Positions 1 through 8,228 of a stretch of 9,961 nucleotides of DNA are shown here, piece by piece. Both the position numbers and the translations under genes were made by a program. This DNA is from Oscillospiraceae bacterium (lineage in GTDB: Bacteria; Bacillota_A; Clostridia; Oscillospirales; Ruminococcaceae), in NCBI GenBank assembly GCA_017829075.1, contig JAGAJA010000055.1:1-9961 (forward strand), given 5' to 3'. Numbering within the stretch: position 1 is the stretch's first letter; each line of letters opens with the position of its first letter. The notes below the pieces were generated by a model. That model made no database searches. It was not told the origin of the DNA and saw only the letters and a program-made list of their open reading frames with translations.

Positions 1-1454
<1,454 letters not shown>

Positions 1455-4400
1455 TCACTCGTCCTCGCCGAAGTCAATAGGCTCTCCGTCTGAGAAATCG
1501 TCATCTGAGAAGCTGCTGTCGTCCTCAGAGCCTGTGTTCAGGTTCATTTCCTCCTCATCGACAATGCCGTAGCCTCTGTCAGCCAGTTCGTCCTCGTTGG
1601 TGTTGTAGTCAATCTCCATGGTCTCGGCGGTGTACTCTGCCTCGTCCTCGTCCTCGCCGTCGTTTCTGAGGTCAACCACCTCACCGTTCTCGTCAAGAAC
1701 TCTTACGTCCAGACCAAGACCCTGAAGCTCTCTGATCATTACCTTGAAGGACTCAGGAACACCGGGCTTCGGAACAGGCTCGCCCTTAACGATAGCCTCG
1801 TAGGTCTTCTGACGTCCCATGAGGTCATCGGACTTGACGGTCAGGATCTCCTGAAGTGTATAAGCCGCGCCGTAAGCCTCCAGAGCCCAAACCTCCATCT
1901 CACCGAAACGCTGACCGCCGAACTGAGCCTTACCGCCCAGAGGCTGCTGAGTTACCAGTGAATAGGGGCCGGTGGAACGTGCGTGGATCTTATCGTCAAC
2001 GAGGTGATGCAGCTTGAGGTAGTACATATAACCTACGGTAACAGGGCCGTCGAACTTCTCGCCGGTTCTGCCGTCTGTGAGCTGCGTCTTGCAGTCGGAG
2101 GTGAGCGGAAGCTTTGTGAAGTCCAGACCCGCGGAGTTAAGACCCAGCAGCTCCGGCTCCTTGCGCTCGCTCTCGTCCCTGCCCATGTTGTAGATACGCT
2201 CTGTGTTCTCGTCTATCTTGCCGCTGTTGATTGCTCTTGCAGCGTCATAAAGCTCTCTGATATCCTGCTCGTGCGCGCCGTCGAATACCGGTGTGGCAAT
2301 CTTCCAGCCAAGAGCCTTTGCGACATAGCCGAGGTGAACCTCCAGAACCTGTCCGATATTCATACGGGAAGGTACGCCCAGAGGGTTCAGCACGATGTCA
2401 AGCGGAGTACCGTCCGGCAGGAACGGCATATCCTCCTGACGGAGAATTCTTGAAACGACACCCTTGTTACCGTGACGACCCGCCATCTTATCGCCGACAG
2501 AGATCTTACGCTTCTGTGCGATATAAACGCGAACCTTCTCGTTTACTCCGGGTGAAAGCTCGTCGCAGTTCTCGCGGTTGAATACCTTTACATCAACAAC
2601 GATACCGCTTACGCCGTGGGCAACTCTCAGGGAGTTGTCGCGGACTTCTCTTGCCTTTTCGCCGAAGATCGCACGAAGCAGTCTTTCCTCGGCGTTAAGC
2701 TCAGTTTCGCCCTTCGGTGAAACCTTGCCGACAAGGATATCGCCGGAGTGTACCTCCGCGCCGATGCGGACGATACCACGCTCGTCCAGATCCTTCAGAG
2801 CGTCGTCTGAAAGGTTCGGGATATCTCTGGTGATCTCCTCCGGGCCAAGCTTTGTTTCACGGCATTCAAGCTCGTATTCTTCTATATGAATTGAGGTGTA
2901 AACATCATTGTAAACCAGCTTCTCGTTAATGAGAACGGCGTCCTCGTAGTTGTAGCCCTCCCATGTCATGAAGCCGATAAGCGCGTTCTTTCCGAGTGCG
3001 ATCTCGCCGTTCTTGGTAGCGGGACCGTCGGCAATAACGTCGCCTGCCTTGACCTTTTCGCCCTTGCTTACGATCGGGCGCTGGTTCACGCAGTTGCCCT
3101 GGTTGGAGCGCTTGAACTTTACAAGTCTGTAAATATGCTCCTGACCAAGCTCGTTGGTTACAACCACCTTGTCCGCGTCAACCTCGGTAACAACGCCGTC
3201 CTCCTTGGAGCAAACGACAATACCGGAGTCTACCGCAGCCTTGTATTCCATACCTGTGCCGACGATAGGATTATCGGTGACCATAAGCGGAACTGCCTGA
3301 CGCTGCATGTTCGCACCCATCAGCGCACGGTTCGCGTCGTCGTTCTCAAGGAACGGGATCATCGCGGTAGCAACCGAAACAACCATCTTCGGGGATACGT
3401 CCATGAAATCTACCTTTTCACGCTCGATTTCAAGGATAGAGTCACGGCAGCGGGCATTTACGCGGGGTCTTGCAAATCTGCCTTCCTCGTCCAGCGGCTC
3501 GTTCGCCTGTGCAACAACGTAGTTGTCCTCGACGTCGGCGGTCATATAAACTACCTCGTCCAGAACCTTTCCGGTTGCCTTGTCAACGCGTCTATACGGA
3601 GCCTCGATGAAGCCGTATACGTTGATCTTCGCAAAAGTTGCAAGATAGGAGATCAGACCGATGTTCGGACCTTCAGGGGTCTCGATAGGACACATTCTTC
3701 CGTAGTGGGAATAGTGTACGTCACGAACCTCAAATCCGGCTCTATCACGGGAAAGACCGCCCGGGCCAAGTGAAGAAAGTCTTCTCTTATGGGTAAGCTC
3801 TGCAAGCGGGTTGTTCTGATCCATGAACTGGGACAGAGGAGAAGAACCGAAGAACTCTCTCATTGCGGAGATGACCTGACGCGCGTTGATGAGGGAAGCG
3901 GGAGAAACCTTTTCCTGATCCTGACCGTTCAGCGCCATTCTCTCACGGATAGTTCTGTCCATACGGGTGAAGCCGATACGGAACTGGTTCTGGAGCAGCT
4001 CGCCCACGCAGCGGATACGTCTGTTTCCGAGGTGGTCGATATCGTCAACACTGCCCACTTCCTCACAGAGGTTGATGAAGTAGCTTACAGTCGCGAATAT
4101 ATCTTCAATTGTGATGTGCTTGGGGATAAGCTCCTCGGCGCGATCCTTGATGAGCTTCGCCATTACCTCGGTGTCGCCTGCGGCTTCTTCGAGGATCTCC
4201 CGGAGAACTGCAAAGCGGACGTGCTCGTTGATACCAAGAGCTTCAACGTCCATATCGCCGGTGTAAACGCTGATATCAACCATTCCGTTGCCGGAAACCT
4301 TGATCGTTGCGCCCTCCTTAGTGGGGTGAACGATAGTAACGTCGATAACGCCGGCGTTCTCGATCTCCAGAGCCTTTTCCTTTGTGATGATCTCGCCCTC

Positions 4401-5318
4401 GTCAACAAGTATCTCACCTGTAAGCGGAGCGATTACCGGCTCTGCGGCTCTCTTGCCGTAGATACGCTCGGAGATTGCGAGCTTCTTATTATATTTATAG
4501 CGTCCGAAGCGGGAGAGGTCGTATCTCTTTGCGTCGAAGAACAGCATATTGAGCTGGTTCTGAGCCGACTCAACGCTGGACATATCGCCGGGGTGCAGCT
4601 TCTTGTACACCTCAAGCAGAGCCTCTTCCTTGTTCTGGGTGTTGTCCTTTTCGATCGTGCTGACGATACGCGCGTCCTCGCCGAACTTCTCGGTAAGCTC
4701 CGCGTTTGTGGAAAGACCGATTGAACGCAGGAAAGTCGTTACCGGAATTTTTCTGTTCTTATCAATGCGGACATAGAAGATGTCATTAGCGTCCATCTCG
4801 TATTCCAGCCACGCGCCGCGGTTAGGAATAACGGTCGCCTTGAACAGCTTCTTACCGGTCTTGTCGTGCTCATAACCGTAGTAAACGCCCGGCGAACGCA
4901 CCAGCTGAGATACTACAACACGCTCAGAACCGTTGATAACGAATGTGCCGCTGTCTGTCATAAGCGGCAAATCGCCCATATAAATTTCGTTATCCATGAA
5001 CTCGCCTGTTTCCTTGTTAAGCAGGCGGGCGGTAACGCGGAGAGGAACTGCATATGTCGCGTCGCGCTCCTTGCATTCCTCAATGGTATACTTCGTCTTG
5101 TCGTCAAGGCGGTGGCTGATGAACGAGAGTTCATATCTGCCATTAGCGTCGGTTATCGGGGAAACGTCCCTGAAAACCTCCTTGATACCATCGTTCAGGA
5201 ACCATTCGTAGGAATCCTTCTGAATACCGATGAGGTTCGGCATATCGATAACCTCATTGATTTTAGAAAAACTCATTCGGGTGGTTTTTCCGAGCTGTAT
5301 GGGCTTTACATTCACCAT
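1455..5318 (-). CDS. rpoB: DNA-directed RNA polymerase subunit beta (RpoB)
   Basis: RpoB is the beta subunit of RNA polymerase and the target of rifampicin. The family is unmistakable: an N-terminal [20 protein letters not shown] stretch, a rifampicin-binding cluster at about residues 491-517 ([33 protein letters not shown]), [14 protein letters not shown], a [11 protein letters not shown] motif near 790, [12 protein letters not shown] near 943-953 (active-site contacts) and the C-terminal [19 protein letters not shown] set the start at ATG 5318 (1287 aa): AAGGAG at 5330-5335 is 11 nt upstream, whereas the in-frame GTG at 5328-5330 overlaps that site, and [17 protein letters not shown] resembles clostridial RpoB N-termini. 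The protein is longer than Bacillus RpoB (about 1190 aa), mainly through an acidic C-terminal tail from about residue 1219, with about 30 Asp/Glu in 69 residues and one Arg. It has its own sigma-A promoter and is followed by rpoC. No frameshift seen. Confidence 0.99.
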   Translation of the reverse strand: MVNVKPIQLGKTTRMSFSKINEVIDMPNLIGIQKDSYEWFLNDGIKEVFRDVSPITDANGRYELSFISHRLDDKTKYTIEECKERDATYAVPLRVTARLLNKETGEFMDNEIYMGDLPLMTDSGTFVINGSERVVVSQLVRSPGVYYGYEHDKTGKKLFKATVIPNRGAWLEYEMDANDIFYVRIDKNRKIPVTTFLRSIGLSTNAELTEKFGEDARIVSTIEKDNTQNKEEALLEVYKKLHPGDMSSVESAQNQLNMLFFDAKRYDLSRFGRYKYNKKLAISERIYGKRAAEPVIAPLTGEILVDEGEIITKEKALEIENAGVIDVTIVHPTKEGATIKVSGNGMVDISVYTGDMDVEALGINEHVRFAVLREILEEAAGDTEVMAKLIKDRAEELIPKHITIEDIFATVSYFINLCEEVGSVDDIDHLGNRRIRCVGELLQNQFRIGFTRMDRTIRERMALNGQDQEKVSPASLINARQVISAMREFFGSSPLSQFMDQNNPLAELTHKRRLSSLGPGGLSRDRAGFEVRDVHYSHYGRMCPIETPEGPNIGLISYLATFAKINVYGFIEAPYRRVDKATGKVLDEVVYMTADVEDNYVVAQANEPLDEEGRFARPRVNARCRDSILEIEREKVDFMDVSPKMVVSVATAMIPFLENDDANRALMGANMQRQAVPLMVTDNPIVGTGMEYKAAVDSGIVVCSKEDGVVTEVDADKVVVTNELGQEHIYRLVKFKRSNQGNCVNQRPIVSKGEKVKAGDVIADGPATKNGEIALGKNALIGFMTWEGYNYEDAVLINEKLVYNDVYTSIHIEEYELECRETKLGPEEITRDIPNLSDDALKDLDERGIVRIGAEVHSGDILVGKVSPKGETELNAEERLLRAIFGEKAREVRDNSLRVAHGVSGIVVDVKVFNRENCDELSPGVNEKVRVYIAQKRKISVGDKMAGRHGNKGVVSRILRQEDMPFLPDGTPLDIVLNPLGVPSRMNIGQVLEVHLGYVAKALGWKIATPVFDGAHEQDIRELYDAARAINSGKIDENTERIYNMGRDESERKEPELLGLNSAGLDFTKLPLTSDCKTQLTDGRTGEKFDGPVTVGYMYYLKLHHLVDDKIHARSTGPYSLVTQQPLGGKAQFGGQRFGEMEVWALEAYGAAYTLQEILTVKSDDLMGRQKTYEAIVKGEPVPKPGVPESFKVMIRELQGLGLDVRVLDENGEVVDLRNDGEDEDEAEYTAETMEIDYNTNEDELADRGYGIVDEEEMNLNTGSEDDSSFSDDDFSDGEPIDFGEDE

Positions 5319-5435
5319 CGGCTTTATCACTCCTTATTATAATTCCGGCTTGGATACGCTGGGAAATACAGGAAGAAATACGGCGTTTTGCCGCCGAAAA
5401 CCGCCCTTTTCGCGCACATATCCATTATGATACAT
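5319..5435 (-). promoter_or_regulatory. rpoBC mRNA leader (about 117 nt) with a possible hairpin
   Basis: This is the inferred 5' untranslated region between the predicted start near 5435 and the rpoB ATG. On the minus strand, GGCG followed by TTTT can pair with AAAACGCC across a short GC-rich loop with one bulged base. A competing CGGCG/CGCCG hairpin uses the same bases (roughly 5378-5405). Two mutually exclusive stems in a leader may mean attenuation, but no U-tract follows either, so I make no regulatory claim. Confidence 0.4.
5330..5335 (-). promoter_or_regulatory. rpoB ribosome binding site (decides start)
   Basis: AAGGAG on the minus strand, 11 nt before the ATG at 5318. It overlaps the first base of an upstream in-frame GTG, which argues against that GTG being the start. 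Confidence 0.7.
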
Positions 5436-5442
5436 TATGATA
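5423..5442. repeat. Tandem 10-bp direct repeat over the rpoBC transcription start
   Basis: CATTATGATA occurs twice in perfect tandem (5423-5432 and 5433-5442 on the plus strand). The repeat begins at the last base of the rpoB -10 box and covers the predicted initiation site. On the minus strand each unit contains CATAAT, itself a -10-like hexamer. Confidence 0.9.
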
Positions 5443-5470
5443 TTATACTACAAATATTAATAAAAGTCAA
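5442..5470 (-). promoter_or_regulatory. rpoBC sigma-A promoter
   Basis: On the minus strand a -35 box TTGACT (5470-5465) and a perfect -10 box TATAAT (5447-5442) are separated by exactly 17 nt. The predicted start is near 5435. The region just upstream is rich in A and T tracts (AAAAAA/TTTTTT at 5483-5488 and 5497-5502) that could act as an UP element. It explains how rpoB is transcribed although no ribosomal protein gene lies upstream. Confidence 0.85.
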
Positions 5471-5534
5471 GCGAAATCCGGTAAAAAATAAGCCGATTTT
5501 TTCGCATTATTTTGTTATAAGGGACGATTTTTTT

Positions 5535-5563
5535 GCCCAAACTGACAAAGTTTGAGCTTTTTT
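5535..5563 (+). terminator. Weak hairpin followed by T6 (possible plus-strand terminator)
   Basis: GCCCAAAC (5535-5542) and GTTTGAGC (5550-5557) flank a 7-nt loop and are followed by TTTTTT on the plus strand. As plus-strand RNA the stem has a C-A mismatch; as minus-strand RNA the same position is a U-G wobble, but then an A-tract follows instead of a U-tract. No plus-strand gene ends here, so the role is uncertain. Confidence 0.3.
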
Positions 5564-5607
5564 CTGCGCAAATTGATATAAACCGCACAAAAGCGGTATT
5601 TTGGGGC

Positions 5608-5646
5608 ATAAAAATCCCTGTCGGGCAGTAATTCCGCCCGACAGGG
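5608..5646 (-). terminator. Intrinsic terminator of the vWA-PP2C operon
   Basis: A perfect 11-bp GC-rich stem (CCCTGTCGGGC at 5616-5626 with GCCCGACAGGG at 5636-5646, 9-nt loop) is followed on the minus strand by ATTTTTAT. It begins 17 nt after the PP2C stop codon. The U-tract is on the minus side only, so it ends leftward transcription and separates this operon from rpoBC. Confidence 0.92.
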
Positions 5647-5662
5647 TCAAAATCTGTTCAAT

Positions 5663-6448
5663 TTACTCAGTGGAAATAACCGCCACCGAGATATCGTCCT
5701 GACTTCCGCAGCGGGAACGCTCCTTTAAATGCTCCTCCAGCGCGGAAAGATCCTCTGTGGACAATGCCGCCGTCCGCCGTGAAAAGCTCAGGAAATCCTC
5801 CCGGCTCACGAATGAGTTTATCAGACCGTCGCTGGACAGCATAATGCTCCCGGCTTTCCCCTGCCGGTAAAAGCTGCGGAAGCTGTTTATCGCGTCGCAG
5901 TCGCACAGCGAGGTGGTGAGTACTCCCGTCAGCCTTTCGTCCTCCGGCATTGGGAAGTCAATTGAACCGCATTCCAGCGTAAAGCTGCCATCGCCTATCT
6001 GAAGCCCGAAAGTCCCATTCCCGTCCGACGCTGCCAGTATCAGCGTCGCGCCGTACATTACCTCCGCGGGAATCCCACCGAATTTCTCCGAGATCTCCCG
6101 TTCCCGCTCCGTCAGCGGGGAAAACCGCAGGTGCGCGGCAATTTCATCGTTCCAGCCGCAGATTATGTTCGCGGCGATCCTCCGGGCGGCATTCTCCGGA
6201 TTTTCCGCGAATATCGCCGTAAGGCTGCCGTTTTTCTCACAGAAATCCGTCACCGAGCGTATTGCTATCCTCGTCGCCATTTCACTGCCGGAAGCGCTCC
6301 GAAAATGCTTTTCGCTGCCGTGTCCGTCCGACACCGCCGCGATTGCAAGGCTGTCGGAAACATACACCCGTGCGCTGTCCTGACATGGCAGCCCGGACTT
6401 CTCATGAGAAGCTCCCTTTACTGAAACCGCAAAGCCTCTGAACGGCAT
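5663..6448 (-). CDS. PP2C-family serine/threonine protein phosphatase (TerY-P type partner)
   Basis: A 261-residue metal-dependent protein phosphatase of the PP2C fold, predicted cytoplasmic. It removes phosphate from Ser/Thr (family knowledge); the substrate is unknown. Motifs in order: GASHEKSGLPCQDS (12-25, with D24), AVSDGHGSE (38-46, with D41 as metal ligand), GATLILA (133-139), QIGDGS (150-155), MLSSDGL (203-209, with D207) and QDDIS (250-254). All the expected metal-binding aspartates are present, so it should be active. The short GxSH..G..CQD opening is typical of the PP2C_2 subgroup found beside TerY-like vWA proteins. The ATG at 6448 overlaps the vWA TAA by one base (TAATG), with GAGG about 10 nt upstream, so translation is probably coupled. 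A strong terminator follows. The usual third partner, a Ser/Thr kinase, is not in the window. The family call is firm; the pathway is inferred from the gene pair. Confidence 0.92.
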   Translation of the reverse strand: MPFRGFAVSVKGASHEKSGLPCQDSARVYVSDSLAIAAVSDGHGSEKHFRSASGSEMATRIAIRSVTDFCEKNGSLTAIFAENPENAARRIAANIICGWNDEIAAHLRFSPLTEREREISEKFGGIPAEVMYGATLILAASDGNGTFGLQIGDGSFTLECGSIDFPMPEDERLTGVLTTSLCDCDAINSFRSFYRQGKAGSIMLSSDGLINSFVSREDFLSFSRRTAALSTEDLSALEEHLKERSRCGSQDDISVAVISTE

Positions 6449-7185
6449 TACCAGCCCGCCTCAATGTCCGCGCTGATCTCGTCGCTCTCAGCGAATTCCC
6501 GAATCTGCTCCGCAGCAGAATCCTGCTTTGTGCGCATATCCTCGGCGGTTTCCGCGAGCCGGACGCTGCGGCTGCCGATCTGGGAAGATGTAACCGCCAC
6601 GAACTTTATCAGCTTCGCCAGAGCCTCGCCGTTATGCGCCGTAACAACGCTGTCCGGATTTCCGGTAAATCTCGCCAGAATGTCAAGGTCGGCGTCCTCA
6701 CCTATCGCAACGGCAGCCTTGATACCGTTGGAATACCAGCGGTTCTTGGAAAGCTCCGCAAGTCCCTTTTCATAGTTGTCGGTGGGATATCCGTCCGACA
6801 TAAGTATCATTACCGGAGCAAATGACAGGCTCGGCGACTTCATGAACTCGTTTCTGGAGAGCTTTGCTGCAAGCTCGGTCAGAGCCGCTCCGAGGTCGGT
6901 AACGTTCTCCGCGTCCAGCGGCTTCCACTCAAACTCGTCAATGGATATCGGCGTATCGTACATCCACTCGCAGCCGCCGGAGAACTTCAGCACTGCAAGC
7001 TTTATATCAGCGTCCGCGCCGCCTATGTCCTGAATTTCTGGGATAAGCTCCTCCATAACGGAGTTTACCGTGCCGATCTTGCTGCCGCCCATGCTGCCAG
7101 AGCAGTCTATGAGGAAGAAAAGCACCATTGACTTTTTGGCGATCTCCTCTGCGTCGTCAAAGGGATTTACCGGTGTGTCTGACAT
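6448..7185 (-). CDS. TerY-like von Willebrand factor type A domain protein
   Basis: A 245-residue cytoplasmic protein made almost entirely of one vWA domain. The metal-ion-dependent adhesion site is intact: D27-C-S29-G-S31-M in strand 1, T96 in NVTDLGAAL, and D131 in MSDGYPTD. The order VLFFLIDCSGSMGGSKI, LAVLKFSGG.W, DEFEWKPL.AENVTDLG and SDGYPTDNY is what I know from TerY-type proteins of tellurium-resistance and TerY-P systems. These are thought to act as Mg-dependent scaffolds in a phosphorylation-based signalling complex. The C-terminal 45 residues are charged and Ala/Glu-rich, probably helical. The ATG at 7185 has an excellent AGGAGGT (7191-7197) 5 nt upstream. It is the first gene of an operon driven by a perfect consensus promoter, with a 129-nt leader, and overlaps the PP2C gene by one base. 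No terD-like genes are nearby, so tellurite resistance itself is not implied. Confidence 0.92.
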   Translation of the reverse strand: MSDTPVNPFDDAEEIAKKSMVLFFLIDCSGSMGGSKIGTVNSVMEELIPEIQDIGGADADIKLAVLKFSGGCEWMYDTPISIDEFEWKPLDAENVTDLGAALTELAAKLSRNEFMKSPSLSFAPVMILMSDGYPTDNYEKGLAELSKNRWYSNGIKAAVAIGEDADLDILARFTGNPDSVVTAHNGEALAKLIKFVAVTSSQIGSRSVRLAETAEDMRTKQDSAAEQIREFAESDEISADIEAGW

Positions 7186-7314
7186 ATTGAACCTCCTGTA
7201 TTTTGTTTCGGAATACGCCGATTAAAGCGAAGCGTATCAAATTCAGCCGCGTGAGTTCCCGCGTTTGAACGTAGCGAATTTGATTTAATCAGCGTTTCCT
7301 TTGTAATACTTCTG
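7186..7314 (-). promoter_or_regulatory. Structured leader of the vWA-PP2C mRNA (candidate cis-regulatory RNA)
   Basis: In the minus-strand RNA, GAUUAAA plus UCAAAUUC (7290-7276, contiguous) can pair with GAAUUUGA (7244-7237) and UUUAAUC (7226-7220). This gives 8 bp and 7 bp, with a 10-nt bulge between the two right-hand segments. AUACGC (7237-7232) can also pair with GCGUAU (7218-7213), putting UUUAAUC in its loop, so that stem competes with the long one or forms a pseudoknot with it. The apical loop holds a further CGCG/CGCG stem. It ends in a strong AGGAGGT. It matches no riboswitch class I recognise. Confidence 0.5.
7220..7290. repeat. Interrupted inverted repeat in the vWA leader
   Basis: Left arm: GATTAAA (7220-7226), a 10-nt insert, then TCAAATTC (7237-7244). 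Right arm: GAATTTGATTTAATC (7276-7290). Fifteen bases of each arm are complementary. It could act as RNA structure or as an operator dyad just downstream of the promoter. Confidence 0.85.
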
Positions 7315-7320
7315 TTATCC

Positions 7321-7349
7321 ATTATATCATTCACAGCCGGAAATGTCAA
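7321..7349 (-). promoter_or_regulatory. Perfect sigma-A promoter for the vWA-PP2C operon
   Basis: On the minus strand TTGACA (7349-7344), a 17-nt spacer and TATAAT (7326-7321) match the consensus fully. TGA immediately before the -10 adds an extended -10 element. The predicted start is near 7314. This should be a strong promoter, unless repressed, for a signalling operon. Confidence 0.92.
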
Positions 7350-7358
7350 TCACCGTTC

Positions 7359-7387
7359 TTGACAGAATTAACCTGACATGATACAAT
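7359..7387 (+). promoter_or_regulatory. Divergent sigma-A promoter, antisense to the amidase gene
   Basis: On the plus strand TTGACA (7359-7364), a 17-nt spacer and TACAAT (7382-7387), again with TGA as an extended -10. The predicted start near 7394 lies inside the 3' end of the minus-strand amidase gene. Any transcript is therefore antisense to the amidase and runs toward radA. Only the sequence match supports it. Confidence 0.65.
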
Positions 7388-7388
7388 A

Positions 7389-8153
7389 TTATTCAGAAAT
7401 CTCCGGAGCCTCCGCGTCGTCCTCCCATATATCCGAGGGCGCTTCGGTCACCGCGTCAAGGTATTCAAGAACTCCGCTGTATATCGTAAAGGCAAGCTGC
7501 TGCTGATATTCGTCGGTGGCAAGCTTCGCTTCCTCATCGGGATTTGACAGAAATCCGCACTCGATCATGAGCGAGGGATTTTTGTTGGATTTCAGCAGGA
7601 ACAGTTCGTCGCCGGACAGCTTGATCTCCCGGTCGTTTCCCGGCTGGAGGACAGCGAAGCGGTTCTGCATTATCTGCGCCAGAGTGCGGTTATCCGGGTT
7701 GTTGTTATTGTAGAACATCTGCCCGCCGAAATACTGCGGGTCGGTGAAATTATTCTGGTGAATGCACAGGAAAATGCTGTCGGGGTAGCTCTGGATTATC
7801 TCCAGACGGTTATCCATATCGGACAGCTTCTGGTTGCGTATCCCCTCAACGCCGGGGTCATAAATGGAAATGTCCTCGCTGCGGGTGAGCACCGTTTTGA
7901 AGCCGGAAAGCTCCAGCAGCTTCTGCAAATGCTTCACAACGGAGAGGTTCACGTCCTTTTCCAGCAGCCCGCTTTTCCCCACCGCGCCGCTGTCAAGACC
8001 GCCGTGTCCCGCGTCAAGCACGATGATCGGTTTATCGGAAACATCGGCAGCCGCCGGGAGAGCCTTGTCTGTGACCCTCGCGCATACCGCAAGGAACACG
8101 AACACCCCCGCCATGCACGCGGTAAATCTCAGAGTTTTTTTATTGAACTTCAT
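7389..8153 (-). CDS. N-acetylmuramoyl-L-alanine amidase (Amidase_3 family, CwlD-like)
   Basis: A zinc amidase that cleaves the bond between N-acetylmuramic acid and L-alanine in peptidoglycan. Numbering from the chosen start (254 aa): a basic start (MKFNKKTLRF) and a hydrophobic segment at about 11-25 form a signal peptide or membrane anchor. The Cys in AVCARV is not a good lipobox, but AAAD near 34-37 could be a cleavage site. The catalytic domain spans about 42-235, with zinc ligands H50 (LDAGHGG), E65 (LLEKD) and H132 (LCIHQNNF), and catalytic E198 (MIECGFLSNP). RNQKLSDMDNRLEII and the IHQNNFTDPQYFGGQMFY stretch resemble CwlD, the spore-cortex amidase, but a general cell-wall amidase is possible. 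The last 20 residues are acidic. ATG 8153 is preferred over ATG 8162 because GGAGGT (8164-8169) is 10 nt from the former and only 1 nt from the latter. The gene is divergent from radA. Confidence 0.93.
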   Translation of the reverse strand: MKFNKKTLRFTACMAGVFVFLAVCARVTDKALPAAADVSDKPIIVLDAGHGGLDSGAVGKSGLLEKDVNLSVVKHLQKLLELSGFKTVLTRSEDISIYDPGVEGIRNQKLSDMDNRLEIIQSYPDSIFLCIHQNNFTDPQYFGGQMFYNNNNPDNRTLAQIMQNRFAVLQPGNDREIKLSGDELFLLKSNKNPSLMIECGFLSNPDEEAKLATDEYQQQLAFTIYSGVLEYLDAVTEAPSDIWEDDAEAPEISE

Positions 8154-8163
8154 AGCAATCATT

Positions 8164-8169
8164 ACCTCC
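8164..8169 (-). promoter_or_regulatory. Amidase ribosome binding site (decides start)
   Basis: GGAGGT on the minus strand is 10 nt before ATG 8153 but abuts ATG 8162, favouring the shorter protein. It directly follows the right arm of a 7-bp hairpin (8170-8188), so folding could affect access to the site. Confidence 0.7.
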
Positions 8170-8228
8170 GGACAAATATTCTTTGTCCAAAATATATGCG
8201 GGCTGTCCCGGACATATTACCGGACAAA
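8168..8228. repeat. GGACA/TGTCC repeat cluster between the amidase gene and radA
   Basis: The 87-nt divergent spacer carries CCGGACA three times on the plus strand (8168-8174, 8208-8214, 8220-8226). It also has a perfect 7-5-7 dyad GGACAAA...TTTGTCC (8170-8188) and a second dyad TGTCC-C-GGACA (8204-8214). The density and symmetry suggest operator sites for a regulator of one or both genes. It does not resemble the Firmicute LexA box. Confidence 0.7.
8169..8198 (+). promoter_or_regulatory. Weak candidate radA promoter
   Basis: CGGACA (8169-8174), an 18-nt spacer and TATATG (8193-8198): four of six matches in each box. It would give a leader of about 36 nt. It overlaps the GGACA dyad. No better promoter was found near radA, and none clearly for the amidase; on the minus strand TATATT (8196-8191) lacks a good -35. 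Confidence 0.3.

Larger units (their letters stand above)
5319..5662. other. Intergenic region between rpoB and the PP2C gene
   Basis: This 344-nt region has no plausible gene. From right to left it holds the vWA-PP2C terminator, a short CCGC/GCGG hairpin (5583-5596) too small to call, the 5535-5563 hairpin, an AT-rich segment, the rpoBC promoter, the tandem repeat, and the rpoB leader with its ribosome binding site. Confidence 0.8.
7186..7388. other. Intergenic region between the vWA gene and the amidase gene
   Basis: This 203-nt non-coding region is filled by the vWA leader and the divergent promoter pair. No intrinsic terminator follows the amidase stop codon, so leftward read-through from the amidase gene into the vWA operon is possible. 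Confidence 0.7.

Noticed and set aside
3789..4724. 311-codon open frame on the plus strand, antisense to rpoB, plus similar ones at 1983-2453, 3135-3773 and 4866-5342
   Set aside because: They lie fully inside rpoB, show no recognisable domains and have no convincing ribosome binding sites. Long antisense frames are expected opposite a highly codon-biased gene.
6131..7033. Plus-strand frames opposite the PP2C and vWA genes
   Set aside because: They are antisense to two genes with complete catalytic or metal-binding motifs, and show no domain features of their own.
6448..7185. Tellurite-resistance operon
   Set aside because: The TerY-like vWA protein alone does not make a ter system; no terB, terC, terD or terZ-like gene is present in the window.
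7167..7349. 60-codon minus-strand frame over the vWA leader
   Set aside because: Its start lies at the -35 box, upstream of the predicted transcription start, with no ribosome binding site. It overlaps the vWA start in another frame.
8170..8226. LexA/SOS box in front of radA
   Set aside because: The repeats are GGACA/TGTCC and lack the CGAAC...GTTCG pattern of Firmicute LexA sites.
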